A stretch of 64,000 bases of DNA. It comes from Dendrocalamus latiflorus (taxonomy: Eukaryota > Streptophyta > Magnoliopsida > Poales > Poaceae). Every line of letters starts with the position of its first letter. Position 1 is the first letter of the stretch. Location: assembly GCA_017311315.1 (NCBI GenBank), contig CM029613.1:2501-66500 (forward strand), given 5' to 3'. The translations under genes were made by a program, and so were the position numbers. The notes beneath the pieces were generated by a model, which was given only the letters and a program-made list of their open reading frames with translations, made no database searches and had not been told where the DNA came from. Shown here piece after piece: positions 1 through 11,460 of this stretch.

Positions 1-1610
1 ACTTTTCTAAACATTCCGGTCTTACCGGAGGATTCCAGGGATTTTTGTCGCATCACATTTGGCCGAAAGGGTGACCCATAGCTCAAGATTTTTTGCTTTT
101 CTAGTCTTTCCGGGGTTACTAGAGGACTCCAGGGATTTTTTTTCCGCATCACATTTGGCCGAAAGAGTGACCTATAGCTCACATTTTCAGCATTTCCAGT
201 TGTTCAAGGGTTACCGGAGCTGTCGGGGGAATTTTGTTTCGTGGAGAAGATTTGACCGAAAGCGTGTCCTATAGCTCACGATTTTTAACTTTCCTAGTCG
301 TCAACGGTTACCGGAGCAGTCGGGGGAATTTTGTTTCTCGGGGCAGATTTAGGCGAAACCGTGACCTATAGCTCACGATTTTTAGCTTTTCTATTCGTTT
401 TTGGGTTTCCAGGGTAGTCCGGGGATTTTTATTTTTTGGAGCACATTTGGCCGAAAGCGTGACCTATAGCTCACGATTTTCAGCTTTTCCAGTCGTTCTG
501 GAGTTACCGGACCTGTCGAGGGTTTTTATTTTTCGGAGCACATTCGGCCGAAAGCGTGACCTATAGCTCACCATTTTAGCTTTTCTAGTCGTTTCGGGGT
601 TTCCGGACCTGTGCCGGGATTTTTATTTTTCGGAGCACATTTGGCCGAAAGCGTGACCTATAGCTCACGATTTTCAGCTTTTCTAGTCGTTCCAGATTTG
701 CCGGGCTAGTCCAGGGATTTTTAATTTTCGGAGCACATTTGGTCGAAACCGTGACCTATAACTCCCGATTTTTAGGTTTTCTAGTCGTGCTAGGGTTACG
801 GAGCATTCCGACGATTTTTGTTTCTCGGGGCAGATTTGGTCGAAACCATGACCTATAGCTCACGATTACAGCTTTTCTAGTCGTTCTGTGTTTACCGGTG
901 TAGTATGGGGATTTTTAGTTTTCGGAGCACAATTGCCAAAAGCGTACATATAGCTCACGATTTTCAGCTTTTCTTGTCGTACCAGGGTTACCAGAGAAGT
1001 CCGGGTATTTTTGAACAGATTTGGCAGAAAACGTGACTTATAGTTCACGATTTTCAGCGTTTCTAGTCGTTGTAGGGTTACTGGGCCAGTCTGCAGATTT
1101 TTATTTTTCGGAGCACATTTGGCCGAAAGACTGATCTATAGCACACGATTTTCAACTTTTCTAGTCGTTCCAGGGTTACCGGAGCAATCCGGGGATTTTT
1201 ATTTTTCGGAGCACATTTGGCCGAAAGTGTAACCTATAACTCACGATTTCAACTTTTCTTGTCATTCCGGGGTTACCGGAGCAGTCCGGGGATTTTTATT
1301 TTTCGGAGCACATTTGCACGAAAGCGTGATCTATAGCTAATGATTTTCAACTTTTCTAAACACTCCGGTGTTACCGGAGGATTCCAGGGATTTTTGTCGC
1401 ATCACATTTGGCCGAAAGGGTGACCCATAGCTCAAGATTTTCCGCTTTTCTAGTTGTTTCGGGGTTACTGCAGGACTCCAGAGATTTTTTTCGAATCACA
1501 TTTGGCCAAAACAGTGACCTATAGCTCACGATTTTCAGTTTTTCTAGTCATTCAAGGGTTACCGGAACAGTCGGGGGAATTTTGTTTCTCGGAGCAGATT
1601 TGGCCGAAAC

Positions 1611-1628
1611 CGTGACCTATAGGTCACG
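1611..1628. repeat. Perfect 18-bp palindrome variant of the satellite dyad
   Basis: CGTGACCTATAGGTCACG equals its own reverse complement. Most monomers carry CTCACG instead of GTCACG on the right arm, which leaves one mismatched pair. This copy shows the fully symmetric form of the element. Confidence 0.9.
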
Positions 1629-4126
1629 ATTTCAGCTTTTTTAGTCGTCCCGCGGTTACCAGAGCAGTCCGGGGATTTTTATTTTTCGAATCACATTTGG
1701 CCGAAGGCGTGACCTATAGCCTACGATTTTCAGCTTTTCTAATCGTTTCGGGGTTACCGGACCTGTGCAGGGATTTTTATTTTTCGGAGCACATTTGGCT
1801 GGAAGCGTGACCAATAGCTCACGGTTTTTAGCTTTTCTAGTCGTTCTAAGGTTACCGGGACAGTTTGGGGATTTTTATTTTTTGAAGCACCTTGGCCGAA
1901 AGACTGATCTATAGCTCACGATTTTTAGCTTTTCTAATTAATCCAAGGTTATAGGCGCAGTCCAAGTATTTTTATATTTTGGAGCAGATTTGGCCGAAAA
2001 CCTGACCTATAGCTCACGATTTTCAACTATTGTAGCTGTTTTAGAGTTACCGAGCTAGTTTGGGGATTTTTAATTTTCGTAGCACATTTGGCCGAAAGCG
2101 TGACCTGTAGCTCACGATTTTCAGCTTTTCTAGTCGTGCCAGGGTTACCGCAGCATTCCGACGATTTTTGTATCTCGGGGGCAGATTTGGTCGAAAGCGT
2201 GACCTATAGCCCACGATTTCGGCTTTTCTAGTCGTTCCGGGGTTACTGGATTAGTCCGGGTATTTTTATTTTTCGAAGCACATTTGGCCGAAAGCGTGAC
2301 CTATAACTCCCGATTTTTATGTTTTCTAGTCATGCTAGGGTTACCGGAGCATTCCGACGATTTTTATTTCTCGGGGCAGATTTGGTCGAAAGCGTGACCT
2401 ATAGCTCACGATTACAGCTTTTCTAGTCGTTCCAGATTTACCGGAGTAGTACGGGGATTTTTAGTTTCTGGAGCACATTTGCCGAAAGCATACATATAGC
2501 TCATGATTTTCATCTTTTCTTGTCGTTCCAGGATTATCATAGCAGTCCGGGTATTTTGGAACAGATTTGGCCGAAAACGTGACCTATAGCTCACGATTTT
2601 CAGTGTTTCTAGTCGTTGTAGGCTTACCGGGCCACACTACGGATTTTTATTTTTCGGAGCACATTTGGCCGAAAGAGTGATCTATAACACACGATTTTCA
2701 ACTTTTCTAGTCGTTCCAAGGTTACCGAAGCAATCCGGGGATTTTTGTTTTTCGGAGCACATTTGGCCGAAAGCGTAACCTATAACTCACGATTTCAACT
2801 TTTCTTGTCGTTCCGGGGTTACCGGAGCAGTCCGGGTATTTTTATTCTTCGAAGCAAATTTGCCCGAAAGCGTGACCTATAGCTCACCATTTTAGCTTTT
2901 CTAGTCGTTTCGGGGTTTCCGGACCTGTGCCAGGATTTTTATTTTTCAGAGTGATTTTCAGCTTTTCTAATCGTTCCAGGGTTACCGGGTCAGTCCAGGG
3001 ATTTTTAATTTTTGGAGTACATTTGTCGAAAGCGTGCCTATAACTCACGATTTTCAACTTTTCTAGTCGTTGCGGTGTTACCGTAGCAGTTCGTGTATTT
3101 TTTTTCGAAGCACATTTGGCCGAAAGCGTGACCTACAACTCCCGATTTTTAGGTTTTCTAGTGGTGCTAGGGTTACCGGAGCATTCCGACAATTTTTGTT
3201 TCTCGGGGCAGATTTGGTCGAAAGCGTGAATTATAGCTCACGATTACAGCTTTTCTAGTCGTTTCGGGTTTACTAGAATAGTACGGGGATTTTTAGTTTT
3301 CGGAGCACATTTGCCGAAAGCGTACATATAGCTCACGATTTTCAGCTTTTCTTGTCGTTCCAGGATTACCAGAGCAGTCCGAGTATTTTGGAACAGATTT
3401 GGTCGAAAACGTGACCTATAGCTCACGATTTTCAGCGTTTCTAGTCGTTGTAGGGTTACCGGGCCAGTCTGCGGATTTTTATTTTTCGGAGCACATTTGG
3501 CCGAAAGAGTAACCTATAGCTCATGATTTCAACTTTTCTTATCGTTCTGGTTTACCGGAGCAATCAGGAGATTTTTATTTTTCGGAGCACATTTGCACGA
3601 AAGCGTGACCTATAACTCATGATTTTCAGGTTTTCTAGTCGTGCCCGGGTTACCGGAGCATTTCGATGATTTTTCTTTCTCGGAGCAGATTTGGTCGAAA
3701 GCGTGACCTATAGCTCACGATTTCAGCTTTTCTAGTCGTTCCGGGGTTACCGGAGTAGTACGTGGATTTTCATTTTTCGGAGCACATTTGCCGAAAGCGT
3801 ACCTATAGCTCACGATTTTCAGCTTTTCTAGTCGCTCCATGGTTACCGGAGTAGTCTGGGTATTTTCATATTTTGGAACAATTTTGGCTGAAAACGTGAC
3901 CCATAGCTCACGATTTTCAGCTTTTCTAGTCGTTCTAAGGTTACCTGGCCAGTTTGGGGCTTTTTATTTTTCGGAGCACATTGGCCGAAAGACTGATCTA
4001 TAGCTCACGATTTTCAGCTTTTCTAATCATTCCAGGGTTATCGGCGCAGTCCGGGTATTTTTATATTTTGGAGCGGATTTGGCCGAAAACCTGACCTATA
4101 GCTCACGATTTTCAACTTTTGTAGCT

Positions 4127-4898
4127 GTTTTAGAGTTACCGGGCCAGTTTGGGGATTTTTAATTTTCGTAGCACATTTGGCCGAAAGCGTGACCTGTAGC
4201 TCACGATTTTCAGCTTTTCTAGTCGTGCCAGGGTTACCGCAGCATTCCGACGATTTTTGTTTCTCGGGGGCAGATTTGGTCGAAAGCGTGACCTATAGCT
4301 CACGATTTTCAGCTTTTCTAGTCGTTTTAGAGTTACCGGGCCAGTTTGGGGATTTTTATTTTTCATAGCACATTTGGCCAAAAGTGTACCTATAGCTCAC
4401 GATTTTTAGCTTTTCTAGTCGTGCCAGGGTTACCGCAGCATTCTGACGATTTTTGTTTCTCGGGGGCAGATTTGGTCGAAAACGTCACGATTTTCAGCTT
4501 TTCTAGTCGTTTTAGAGTTACCGGGCCAGTTTCGGGATTTTTATTTTTCATAGCACATTTGGCCGAAAGCGTACCTATAGCTCATGATTTTTAGCTTTTC
4601 TAGTCGTGCCAGGGTTACCGCAGCATTCTGACGATTTTTGTTTCTCGGGGCAGATTTGGTCTAAAACCTGACCTATAGCTCACGATTTTCAGCTTTTCTA
4701 GTCGTTTTAGAGTTACCGGGCCAGTTTGGGGATTTTTATTTTTCATAGCACATTTGGCCGAAAGCGTACCTATAGCTCACGATTTTTAGCTTTTCTAGTC
4801 GTGCCAGGGTTACCGCAGCATTCTGACGATTTTTGTTTCTCGGGGCAGATTTGGTCGAAAACGTGACCTATAGCTCACGATTTCAGCTTTTCTACTCG
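4127..4898 (+). repeat. Local dimer amplification of the satellite (4 copies)
   Basis: A two-monomer unit starting at gttttagagttaccgggcc recurs at 4127, 4324, 4509 and 4704, giving periods of 197, 185 and 195 bp. One monomer has gcagcattctgacgattttt and a cagatttggtcg start; its partner has ggccagtttggggattttta and a tagcacatttgg start. A single copy of the same dimer lies at about 2035-2230, so the fourfold array is a local expansion of a dimer that also occurs once. Confidence 0.85.
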
Positions 4899-6627
4899 TT
4901 CTGGGGTTACCGGAGCAGTCCAGGGATTTTTATTTTTTTAAGCACATTTGCCCGAAAGCGTGACCTATACCTAACGATTTTCAACTTCTCTAAACATTCC
5001 GGTCTTACCGGAGGACTCCGGGGATTTTTTTTCCGCATCACATTCGGCCGAAAGCATGACCTATATATCACATTTTCAGCATTTCCAGTTGTTCAAAGGT
5101 TCCCGGAGCTGTCGGGGGAATTTTGTTTCCAGGAGAAGATTTGGCCGAAAGCGTGACCTATAGCTCACGATTTTCAGCTTTCCTAGTCGTTCAACGATTA
5201 CCGGAGTAGTCGGGAGAATTTTGTTTCTCGGAGCAGATTTAGGCGAAACCGTGACCTATAGCTCACGATTTTTAGCTTTTCTATTCGTTTCTGGGTTACC
5301 AGGGCAGTCGGGTGATTTTTATTTTTCGGAGCACATTTGGCCGAATAGCCCACGATTATCAGCTTTTCTAGTCGTTCCGGGGTTACCGGACCTGTCCAGG
5401 GATTTTTATTTTTCGGAGCACATTTGGCCGAAAGCATGACCTATAGCTCACCATTTTACCTTTTCTAGTCATTTCGGGGTTTCCGGACCTGTGCCGGGAT
5501 TTTTATTTTTCGCAGTGATTTTCAGCTTTTCTAGTAGTTCCAGGGTTACCGGGCCAGCCCAAGGATTTTTAATTTTCGGAGTACATTTGCCGAAAGCGTG
5601 CCTATAACTCACGATTTTCAGCTTTTCTAGTCGTTGCGGTGTTACCGTAGCAGTCCGGGTATTTTTATTTTTTTGAAGCACATTTGGCCGAAAGCGTGAC
5701 CTATAACTCCCGATTTTTAGGTTTTCTAGTCGTGCTAGGGTTACCGGAGCATTCCGACGATTTTTGTTTCTCGGGGCAGATTTGGTCGAAAGCGTGACCT
5801 ATAGCTCACGATTACAGCTTTTCTAGTCGTTTCGGGTTTACCGGACTAGTACATGTATTTTTAGTTTTCAGAGCACATTTGCCGAAAGCGTACATATAGC
5901 TCACGATTTTCAGCTTTTCTTGTCGTTCTAGGGTTACCAGAGCAGTCCGGGTATTTTGGAACAGATTTGGCCGAAAACGTGACGTATAGCTCACGATTTT
6001 CAACGTTTCGAGTCGTTGTAGGGTTACCGGGCCAGTCTGCGGATTTTTATTTTTCGGAGTACATTTGGCCGAAAGAGTGATCTATAGCACACGATTTTCG
6101 ACTTTTCTAGTCGTTCCAGGGTTACCGGAGCAATCTGGGATTTTTGTTTTTCGGAGCACATTTGGCCGAAAGCGTAACCTATAGCTCACGACTTCAACTT
6201 TTCTTGTCGTTCTGGGTTTACCGGAGCAATCAGGGGATTTTTATTTTTCGGAGCACATTTGCATGAAAGCGTGACCTGTAGCTAACGATTTTCAGCTTTT
6301 CTAAACGTTCCGATGTTACCGGAGGATTCCAGGGATTTTTGTCACATCACATTTGGCCGAAAGGGTGACCCATAGCTCAAGATTTTCAGCTTTTCTTGTC
6401 GTTCAAGGGTTACCGGAGCAGTCGGGGGAATTTTGTTTCTCGGAGCAGATTTGGCCGAAAGCGTGACCTATAGCTCATGATTTCAGCTTTCTAGTCATCC
6501 CGGGGTTACCGGAGCAGTCCGGGGATTTTTATTTTTCGAAGCGCATTTGGCCGAAAGCGTGACCTATAGCTCACGATTTTCAACTTTTCTAATCGTTCTG
6601 GTGTTACCAGAGGATTCGGGGATTTTT

Positions 6628-6632
6628 GTCGC
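6628..6632. repeat. Target-site duplication, left copy (GTCGC)
   Basis: GTCGC directly precedes the TG that starts the 5' LTR. The same five bases follow the CA that ends the 3' LTR. The flanks join into the usual satellite string gatttttgtcgcatcacatt. Confidence 0.95.
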
Positions 6633-7154
6633 TGAGAGACCATGTGGTTATGACCCCATGTTTGTGATGAGTAATTGACATCGGTTGAGGAAAGTCGAGT
6701 TTGGTTTATGTGGTTCGGACCATGTTATTGCATGGTGCAATCGGTTTTCGTCAGGACTTGGTCAAACCTGGTCAAAGTGATTAGGATGCATATTCTCTTG
6801 ATTTGACAGGTTTGGGCTCTTTCATGCATAAGTTGGTTCATTGATGCTATTTATGCTTACATGTGTCGAGCGGTGCTATTTGATGTGTTTCTTGTCTGTG
6901 ATGGCTGCAGGACGTCGAGACGGAGTCGTGGCGAGGCACGAGGTGACCGGATTAGGCACATGCGATGTCGAGGTCAGAACGGTCGGATGTGTCGAAGACG
7001 GCGGAGAATCGAGGTGGTTGTGAGGCTTGGACGACAAGGAATGCGGAATCTTCCCGGAAGGTGCAGGAGGGGCGTTTCGGTAAAAGCGCAAAGCTGGAAG
7101 CAGTTCCGTTCGTTTTAGCGGGCATAAAGGGTTGGAGACCTGTTAGCGAAAGGC

Positions 7155-7162
7155 TATAAATA
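7155..7162 (+). promoter_or_regulatory. TATA box in 5' LTR
   Basis: TATAAATA, inside CTATAAATAGGAG, lies about 520 bp into the LTR and is conserved in the 3' LTR at 16476. Its position and sequence suit the core promoter for the genomic RNA. The start site itself cannot be read from sequence alone. Confidence 0.7.
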
Positions 7163-7719
7163 GGAGAAGGATTCTCAAGTTCATGCATGTCTTGTGAGGG
7201 AGTGCATGGCTTTAGGGTTTGCTTTTAGTCAAAATAGCCTTTGGAGAGGTTGTTTTGGCTTTAGACTTTAGTGGTTGAGGGAGGCAGAGTTGTGTTGGAG
7301 GTGTGTGTCTCTCTCTCTCTATTGTCTTGCTCGTAGCTCCCCTCTAAGCATGTAGGGTTCTTGGTGTTCTTGGGCTTGGGAGAGGGAGAGGATGAGTTGA
7401 GCTTTCATGTAATCATTCCTCTTGTATCAATCGCGTATGGGGACTCCTTGTAATCCTTGATTGATTAGGAATGAAAGGTCTGAGATTTATTTCCAGTTCG
7501 TGCCCTGTGTTCCCTTCGATACTTCCTATGCTTGATTCTTGAGTTTTTGTGTTTTGAGTTGATTCTTGCTGAGGAGTGGCAAAATAGGTTGCTCTATGAT
7601 GGAATTGCATTTCTAAATCCTTTGGTCATCTAGTTCCAAGAGCAATTTGACAGGTGACCGCAAGAATCACGTTTTTCTCTTTCCTGTGTTCTTGTTCTTG
7701 CTCTAGACAGAGCTAACTA

Positions 7720-7852
7720 GTCTGACCGGTTGGTGGCTTGCGGTCTGACTGCTCATGACAGGGCGGTCTGACCGGCGTGAGGGGAGCGGTCAGACCGACA
7801 GCATCTATGCGGTCTGACCGCCCCATGCTTTGCGGTCAGACCGCCTGTGCTA
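7720..7852. promoter_or_regulatory. Palindrome cluster (GGTCTGACC / GGTCAGACC) in 5' LTR
   Basis: About six copies of a near-palindrome occur within ~130 bp, in both orientations. Examples are GCGGTCTGACCGCC, GCGGTCAGACCGCC and GGCGGTCTGACCGG. Each has CpG-containing arms around a TCTGA or TCAGA centre. Clustered palindromes in the LTR are a known trait of Sireviruses; a role in transcription or in CpG methylation is inference. Confidence 0.75.
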
Positions 7853-8056
7853 TTGAAGCCCTGTTTTGTTTTTCGGTTCTTCGCTCCATTAGTGTTATTG
7901 CCTTCTCTTCTGCTGCTTAAAGTCCTTTTTAGTTCTTGATGCTCTTTTCTTCATAACTTTGTAGCTATTGGAGAGGAATCGTCCTGTGAGCATTTTGAGG
8001 TAGCAATTTTTTTAGTCGACATTCACCCCCCTCTGTCGCCATTTCGGTCCAACAAT

Positions 8057-8069
8057 TGGTATCAGAGCC
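8057..8069 (+). other. Primer-binding site (initiator tRNA-Met type)
   Basis: TGGTATCAGAGCC lies two bases after the 5' LTR. It is complementary to the 3' end of plant initiator tRNA-Met, the usual minus-strand primer of Ty1-copia elements. Confidence 0.93.
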
Positions 8070-8110
8070 GGTTAGCTCTTCCTCATAGATCTTAACCGGT
8101 CTCTAGAGCC

Positions 8111-10709
8111 ATGGCGACAGACAAGTACTTGACCAAGCCCCCGGTCTACGATGGGATCGATTATCCCTTCTGGAAGAGCCGGATGGAGACCTACATCCAG
8201 GCTCAGGGCTACGCCATCTGACGTAAGGTCAAGGTACGATATGTTGTTCCTACCGATGAGAACATCAACGCTGGAAACATGCTTGATGTTGAGGCGAATG
8301 CGAAGGAAAATCATAATCCAGGGGTTGAGTAGAAGCGAGTTCAATCGCATCTCTCATCTGTCGTCGGCTTTCGACATCTGGGAGACCCTCGATGCATACC
8401 ATGAGGGCACCACCCAGATCAAGACGGTTCGATAGGACCAGTTCAAGCGAGATTACAACAAGTTTGAAATGCTCGCTGACGAGTCCCTCGATGAGTGTTT
8501 TTCGCGATTCCACAAAATCTTGAGCAACCTCCGAGCGGTCGGTCTCACATACCCCGACTCGGATAATGCTCGACAGATGCTATCTGCTCTTGACTTGCGC
8601 GTTTGGGAGATGAAGGTGACTACCATCAATGACACTACCGATCTTTCAACTTTGACTCTTGATGCGTTGTACTCATGCCTCAAGACTCACGAGATTGACA
8701 TTGTCTCTTGTAAGTCGAAGTCGCAGTCGATGGCGTTAGTCACTGATCCCACTTCAGCTTCAGGATTTTCTTCTGAGTCACTTTGTGGATTCTCTCTTGC
8801 TGCTCTCTGTGATGTAACTGATGATCAGTTAGAGCAGCTTGCAGATGACCAGTTGGCCCTCCTAGCCAGAAAATTTTCTCATGCTTACAAGAGAAGGAGG
8901 GACAGAAAGAGAGGAGGACCCGTGATCTGCTTCGAGTGTGGTGGCCCTAACCACATTCGGGCAAACTGCCCCAAGCTGGAGAAGGGCAAGGGCAACTACG
9001 GCGGTGTGAGCAAGAATGACTACATCGACAAGAACCACAACAAAAAGCCCTCAGCTCATGCCCAAGGCAAGAAGAAGTTCCGCGACCTTGGCAAAGCCAA
9101 GAAGCTCTTCCATCGCGTCCTCACCACCTTCGATGACCTCGACCTCAGCGAGGTGGAGGGGTGGAGCGATGATGATGGGACGGACGAGCAAGATCCCAAG
9201 GGTGGCGACAACTTCTCCGGCATATGCTTCATGGCCCTTGAGGGCGAGGTCAGCGACAGCGAGCTCTATTCCGACTTCGATGAGGTATACCCTTCCTACG
9301 ACCAGCTTAATGATGTTTTTCTTAAGCTAGGTAAATTCCATGCTAGATCTAGAACTAGGGTTAGTGAGTTGGAGAAGGAAGTAGAGAGCTTGTCACGGGA
9401 GCTTACTTCACTTAGATCTGCTCCCTCCTGTGACGATTGTGATGTATGTACTGCCCTGCTTGGTGACATGGAGAAATTAAGGACCTCTCATGATAATTTG
9501 TCTTCTGAGCTTGACATGCTTAAGGTGCAGAATGTTAGTCTTTTGGCTGAACTAAAGATGAGTAGGATTGTTACTCTTGCATCTACTATTGTTGAGACTA
9601 CATCTTGCACCTCATGTGAGGATAAAGACAATGCATTTAGAGGTCTTTATACCATGTTGCTCGATCTGCCCGAGACTTGTGAAAGTTGTAATAATTTCAA
9701 GATGAACTTAAAACGGGCAGATCATAAAATTGCTGAATTACAAGCTTTTCTACTTGAGCCTATTGCTTCATGTGTGAATTGTCCCAAGCTTACTACTGAA
9801 CTTGAATCTGTCTCCAAACAGTTTCAAGAATTAGTTAATGATAACAACAGATTTGCTCAATATGCTTCTAAGGACCCTGTTAGCTCACCATGCATTAATT
9901 GTAACAAACTAAAATCTGACTTGATTGCATTGGATGAGAAATGTGTGAAGCTAACTAAGAACCTTCTAGAGAAGCCACCATCAGTTGCTTGTAATGTGTG
10001 TACCGATGTGGGGGAGAAGCCCAAGGGTAAGGTAGAGACGCTTAGCGACGTGAACCAACTGGCTAGTAGTAGGACTGTCCCTTCTGAGTCGACTGTGCAT
10101 GCACAAGCCATTCGCTCTTCTGCTACTGGTTCTTCTTCTACTCCCTTACCTACTGCTGTCTCTTCTTCCCCCTGCTCTTCTTGCACCACTCTCTTTCGGG
10201 AGTGTCAGTATCTTATGAACACTCTCGAGAGACTTGTAGGAGGCAAGAAGAAGCTAAATCTTATCCTGTACCAATCTAAGATTTCCAAATTCAATCAGGG
10301 TCTAGGATATGATTTTTATGAGGTCACGAGGAAGCATCCACCTGCCGTGCTTAGACCCATAGTCGCAGCTGTGATCGAGGTTGAGCCCAGAACTGAGAAA
10401 GTTCAATTCAAGTCAGCGGGCTTTGTCCAAGGGATTTCTGACAGCAAGGTGAGTTCACTTGTTGCTTCGGCCTCTCAGAAGGCGAAGCCTCTTCGTGCTA
10501 CTTCTACCTCTCAGAAGGTGAAGTATCATTGCACCTTCTGTCAGAAGGATGGACACTTGATCGAGCGATGCTTCAGGCACGCCAAGATCGCGTGTAGAGA
10601 TCGTGTTGCAGCTCTTAGGCATATTCAGGATCAGCCCCAGACCTTGAGTGCACCTAAGACCAACACGAGGTCTAGGTCTGCTTCAGGTGTTTCTGATGGG
10701 TTTGGGTAG
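8111..10709 (+). pseudogene. gag: gag (nucleocapsid/capsid region), broken
   Basis: The likely original start is the ATG at 8111 (MATDKYLTKPPVYDGIDYPF), a typical copia gag N-terminus with the conserved YPFWKSRM stretch. This frame stops at TGA 8219-8221. The coding signal then moves to another frame near 8305 (IIQGLSRSEF), hits TAG at 8433-8435, and stays open from there to TAG 10707-10709. Numbering the last part from the Met at 8469 (746 residues), a zinc knuckle C-x2-C-x4-H-x4-C lies at residues 154-167 (8928-8969) and a second at 688-701 (10530-10571). Between them is an acidic, coiled-coil-like spacer with seven CxxC motifs. The product would package RNA and form the particle. Two nonsense changes and a frameshift before residue 1 of the long frame make this copy non-functional. 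Confidence 0.9.
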
Positions 10710-11069
10710 CATCGAGGACTTGGTTTTTCTGAGTTTTCGTCCTCATGCTCCCTTTGGTCGTGACTTCCGTTGTTCTAAGGGTAGATCTCGTTTCCTCTGT
10801 CGAGATGGCTACCCGCGGCGTGATCAGCATGTTGCTGGTGCTCCGACTCGCTCTTCTATAGCAGTCGGACCCAACAATAGCTTCAGGTCTGCTCGTGGAC
10901 CTTCAGACTTGTTGAGCGACAAAGAGCGTAGGGTAGATAGAGGTCAGTCGTGTGTGGCTACTCTTCTACTCAACGTGTTACTCAGTATTGGGTGCCAAAA
11001 TCACTCTTGATTTACTCCAGTACTGAGACTTTACTCTCTCGTTGACTCAGGTTCGCCCGGGCAGGGAAG
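10710..11069 (+). pseudogene. gag-protease linker, frame-scrambled
   Basis: This joins gag to protease. After the stop at 10707 the best open reading is in another frame (residues such as FGRDFRCSKGRSR, ~10750-10940). The original frame returns by about 10968, where TQYWVPKSLL can be read; that string is characteristic of the region before copia protease. A TGA at 11043-11045 interrupts the frame before the active site. At least two compensating frameshifts must lie in this stretch. Confidence 0.65.
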
Positions 11070-11460
11070 AGAGAGGTTTGGCTCATTGACTCCGGGTGTT
11101 CTCGACACATAACCGGAGACTCCCGTTGGTTCTCTTCCCTAGCTCGTGCTCCAGGTGATGAGACGATCACCTTCGGAGACGCTTCGTCTGGGCGCGTCAT
11201 CGCCAAAGGTACAGTGCGCGTTAATGAGTCTTTTATTTTGAAAGATGTTGCCTTGGTTAGTAAGCTGCAGTATAATTTGTTTTCTGTTTCTCAGCTTACC
11301 GATGACGGCTTTGAGGTAAGCTTTAAGAAAAATGCTTGCAAAATTCTTGATTCTTCGGGTAGTCTGGTTTGCGGGATTTCTCGTTATGGGAGGATCTTTC
11401 GTGCTGATTTTTCTGAGTCTTCTGGCGATCCTCTCCCGTGTTTGGTTGCTTCTAAGCCCT
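11070..11460 (+). pseudogene. pol: pol: aspartic protease region
   Basis: The frame reads VWLIDSGCSRHITGD from about 11076. The catalytic triad Asp-Ser-Gly is at 11088-11096, in the context typical of retrotransposon pepsin-like proteases, which act as dimers to cut the Gag-Pol polyprotein. The following DETITFGDASSGRVIAKGTV and the LFSVSQL stretch (~11277-11300) are the usual downstream parts. This domain is uninterrupted from 11046 to 11696 and runs straight into integrase. It is cut off from gag by the TGA at 11043 and from the rest of pol by the TAG at 11697. Confidence 0.88.

Larger units (their letters stand above)
1..6627 (+). repeat. 97-98-bp satellite array, left block
   Basis: Head-to-tail monomers of about 97-98 bp, all in one orientation and cut by the window start. 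A typical monomer begins gagcacatttggccgaaag, passes through the dyad CGTGACCTATAGCTCACG, then a T-tract (gattttcagcttttctag), a GC-rich segment (ggttaccggagcagtccggg) and a second T-tract (gatttttatttttcg). Subtypes differ at the start (gagcac, gagcag, catcac) and in the GC-rich segment. A three-monomer motif recurs near 770-1070, 2320-2600, 3150-3440 and 5720-6010. Positions ~1835-2230 recur at ~3925-4320. Divergence between monomers is higher here than in the 33-64 kb region. No gene is visible; short open frames are by-products of the repeat. Confidence 0.95.
6633..8054 (+). repeat. 5' LTR (1,422 bp)
   Basis: It starts TGAGAGACCATGTGG and ends TTTCGGTCCAACA, and aligns end to end with the 3' LTR. 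It contains a TATAAATA box at 7155, a short CT run at 7309-7320 and a palindrome cluster at 7720-7852. Relative to the 3' LTR it lacks 345 bp at the junction 7700/7701 (3' LTR positions 17022-17366). I counted about 26 substitutions and two small indels against the 3' LTR in the first ~570 aligned positions; about two thirds of the substitutions are transitions. Confidence 0.95.

Noticed and set aside
1..6627. CRISPR-like array (short conserved string at regular spacing)
   Set aside because: The whole 97-98-bp unit is repeated, including the 'spacers', which are themselves related. This is a eukaryotic satellite.
6861..7118. Open frames of 60-85 codons on both strands in the LTRs (also 16133-16509)
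   Set aside because: They lie in the LTR, overlap on both strands, are not preserved in length between the two LTRs and have no known motif.
7309..7320. CT microsatellite in the LTR as a separate feature
   Set aside because: Only about six CT units in the 5' LTR and eight in the 3' LTR; ordinary LTR content, noted in the LTR entries.
9016..9330. 104-codon frame overlapping gag
   Set aside because: Out-of-frame shadow of gag with low-complexity Ser/Thr composition.
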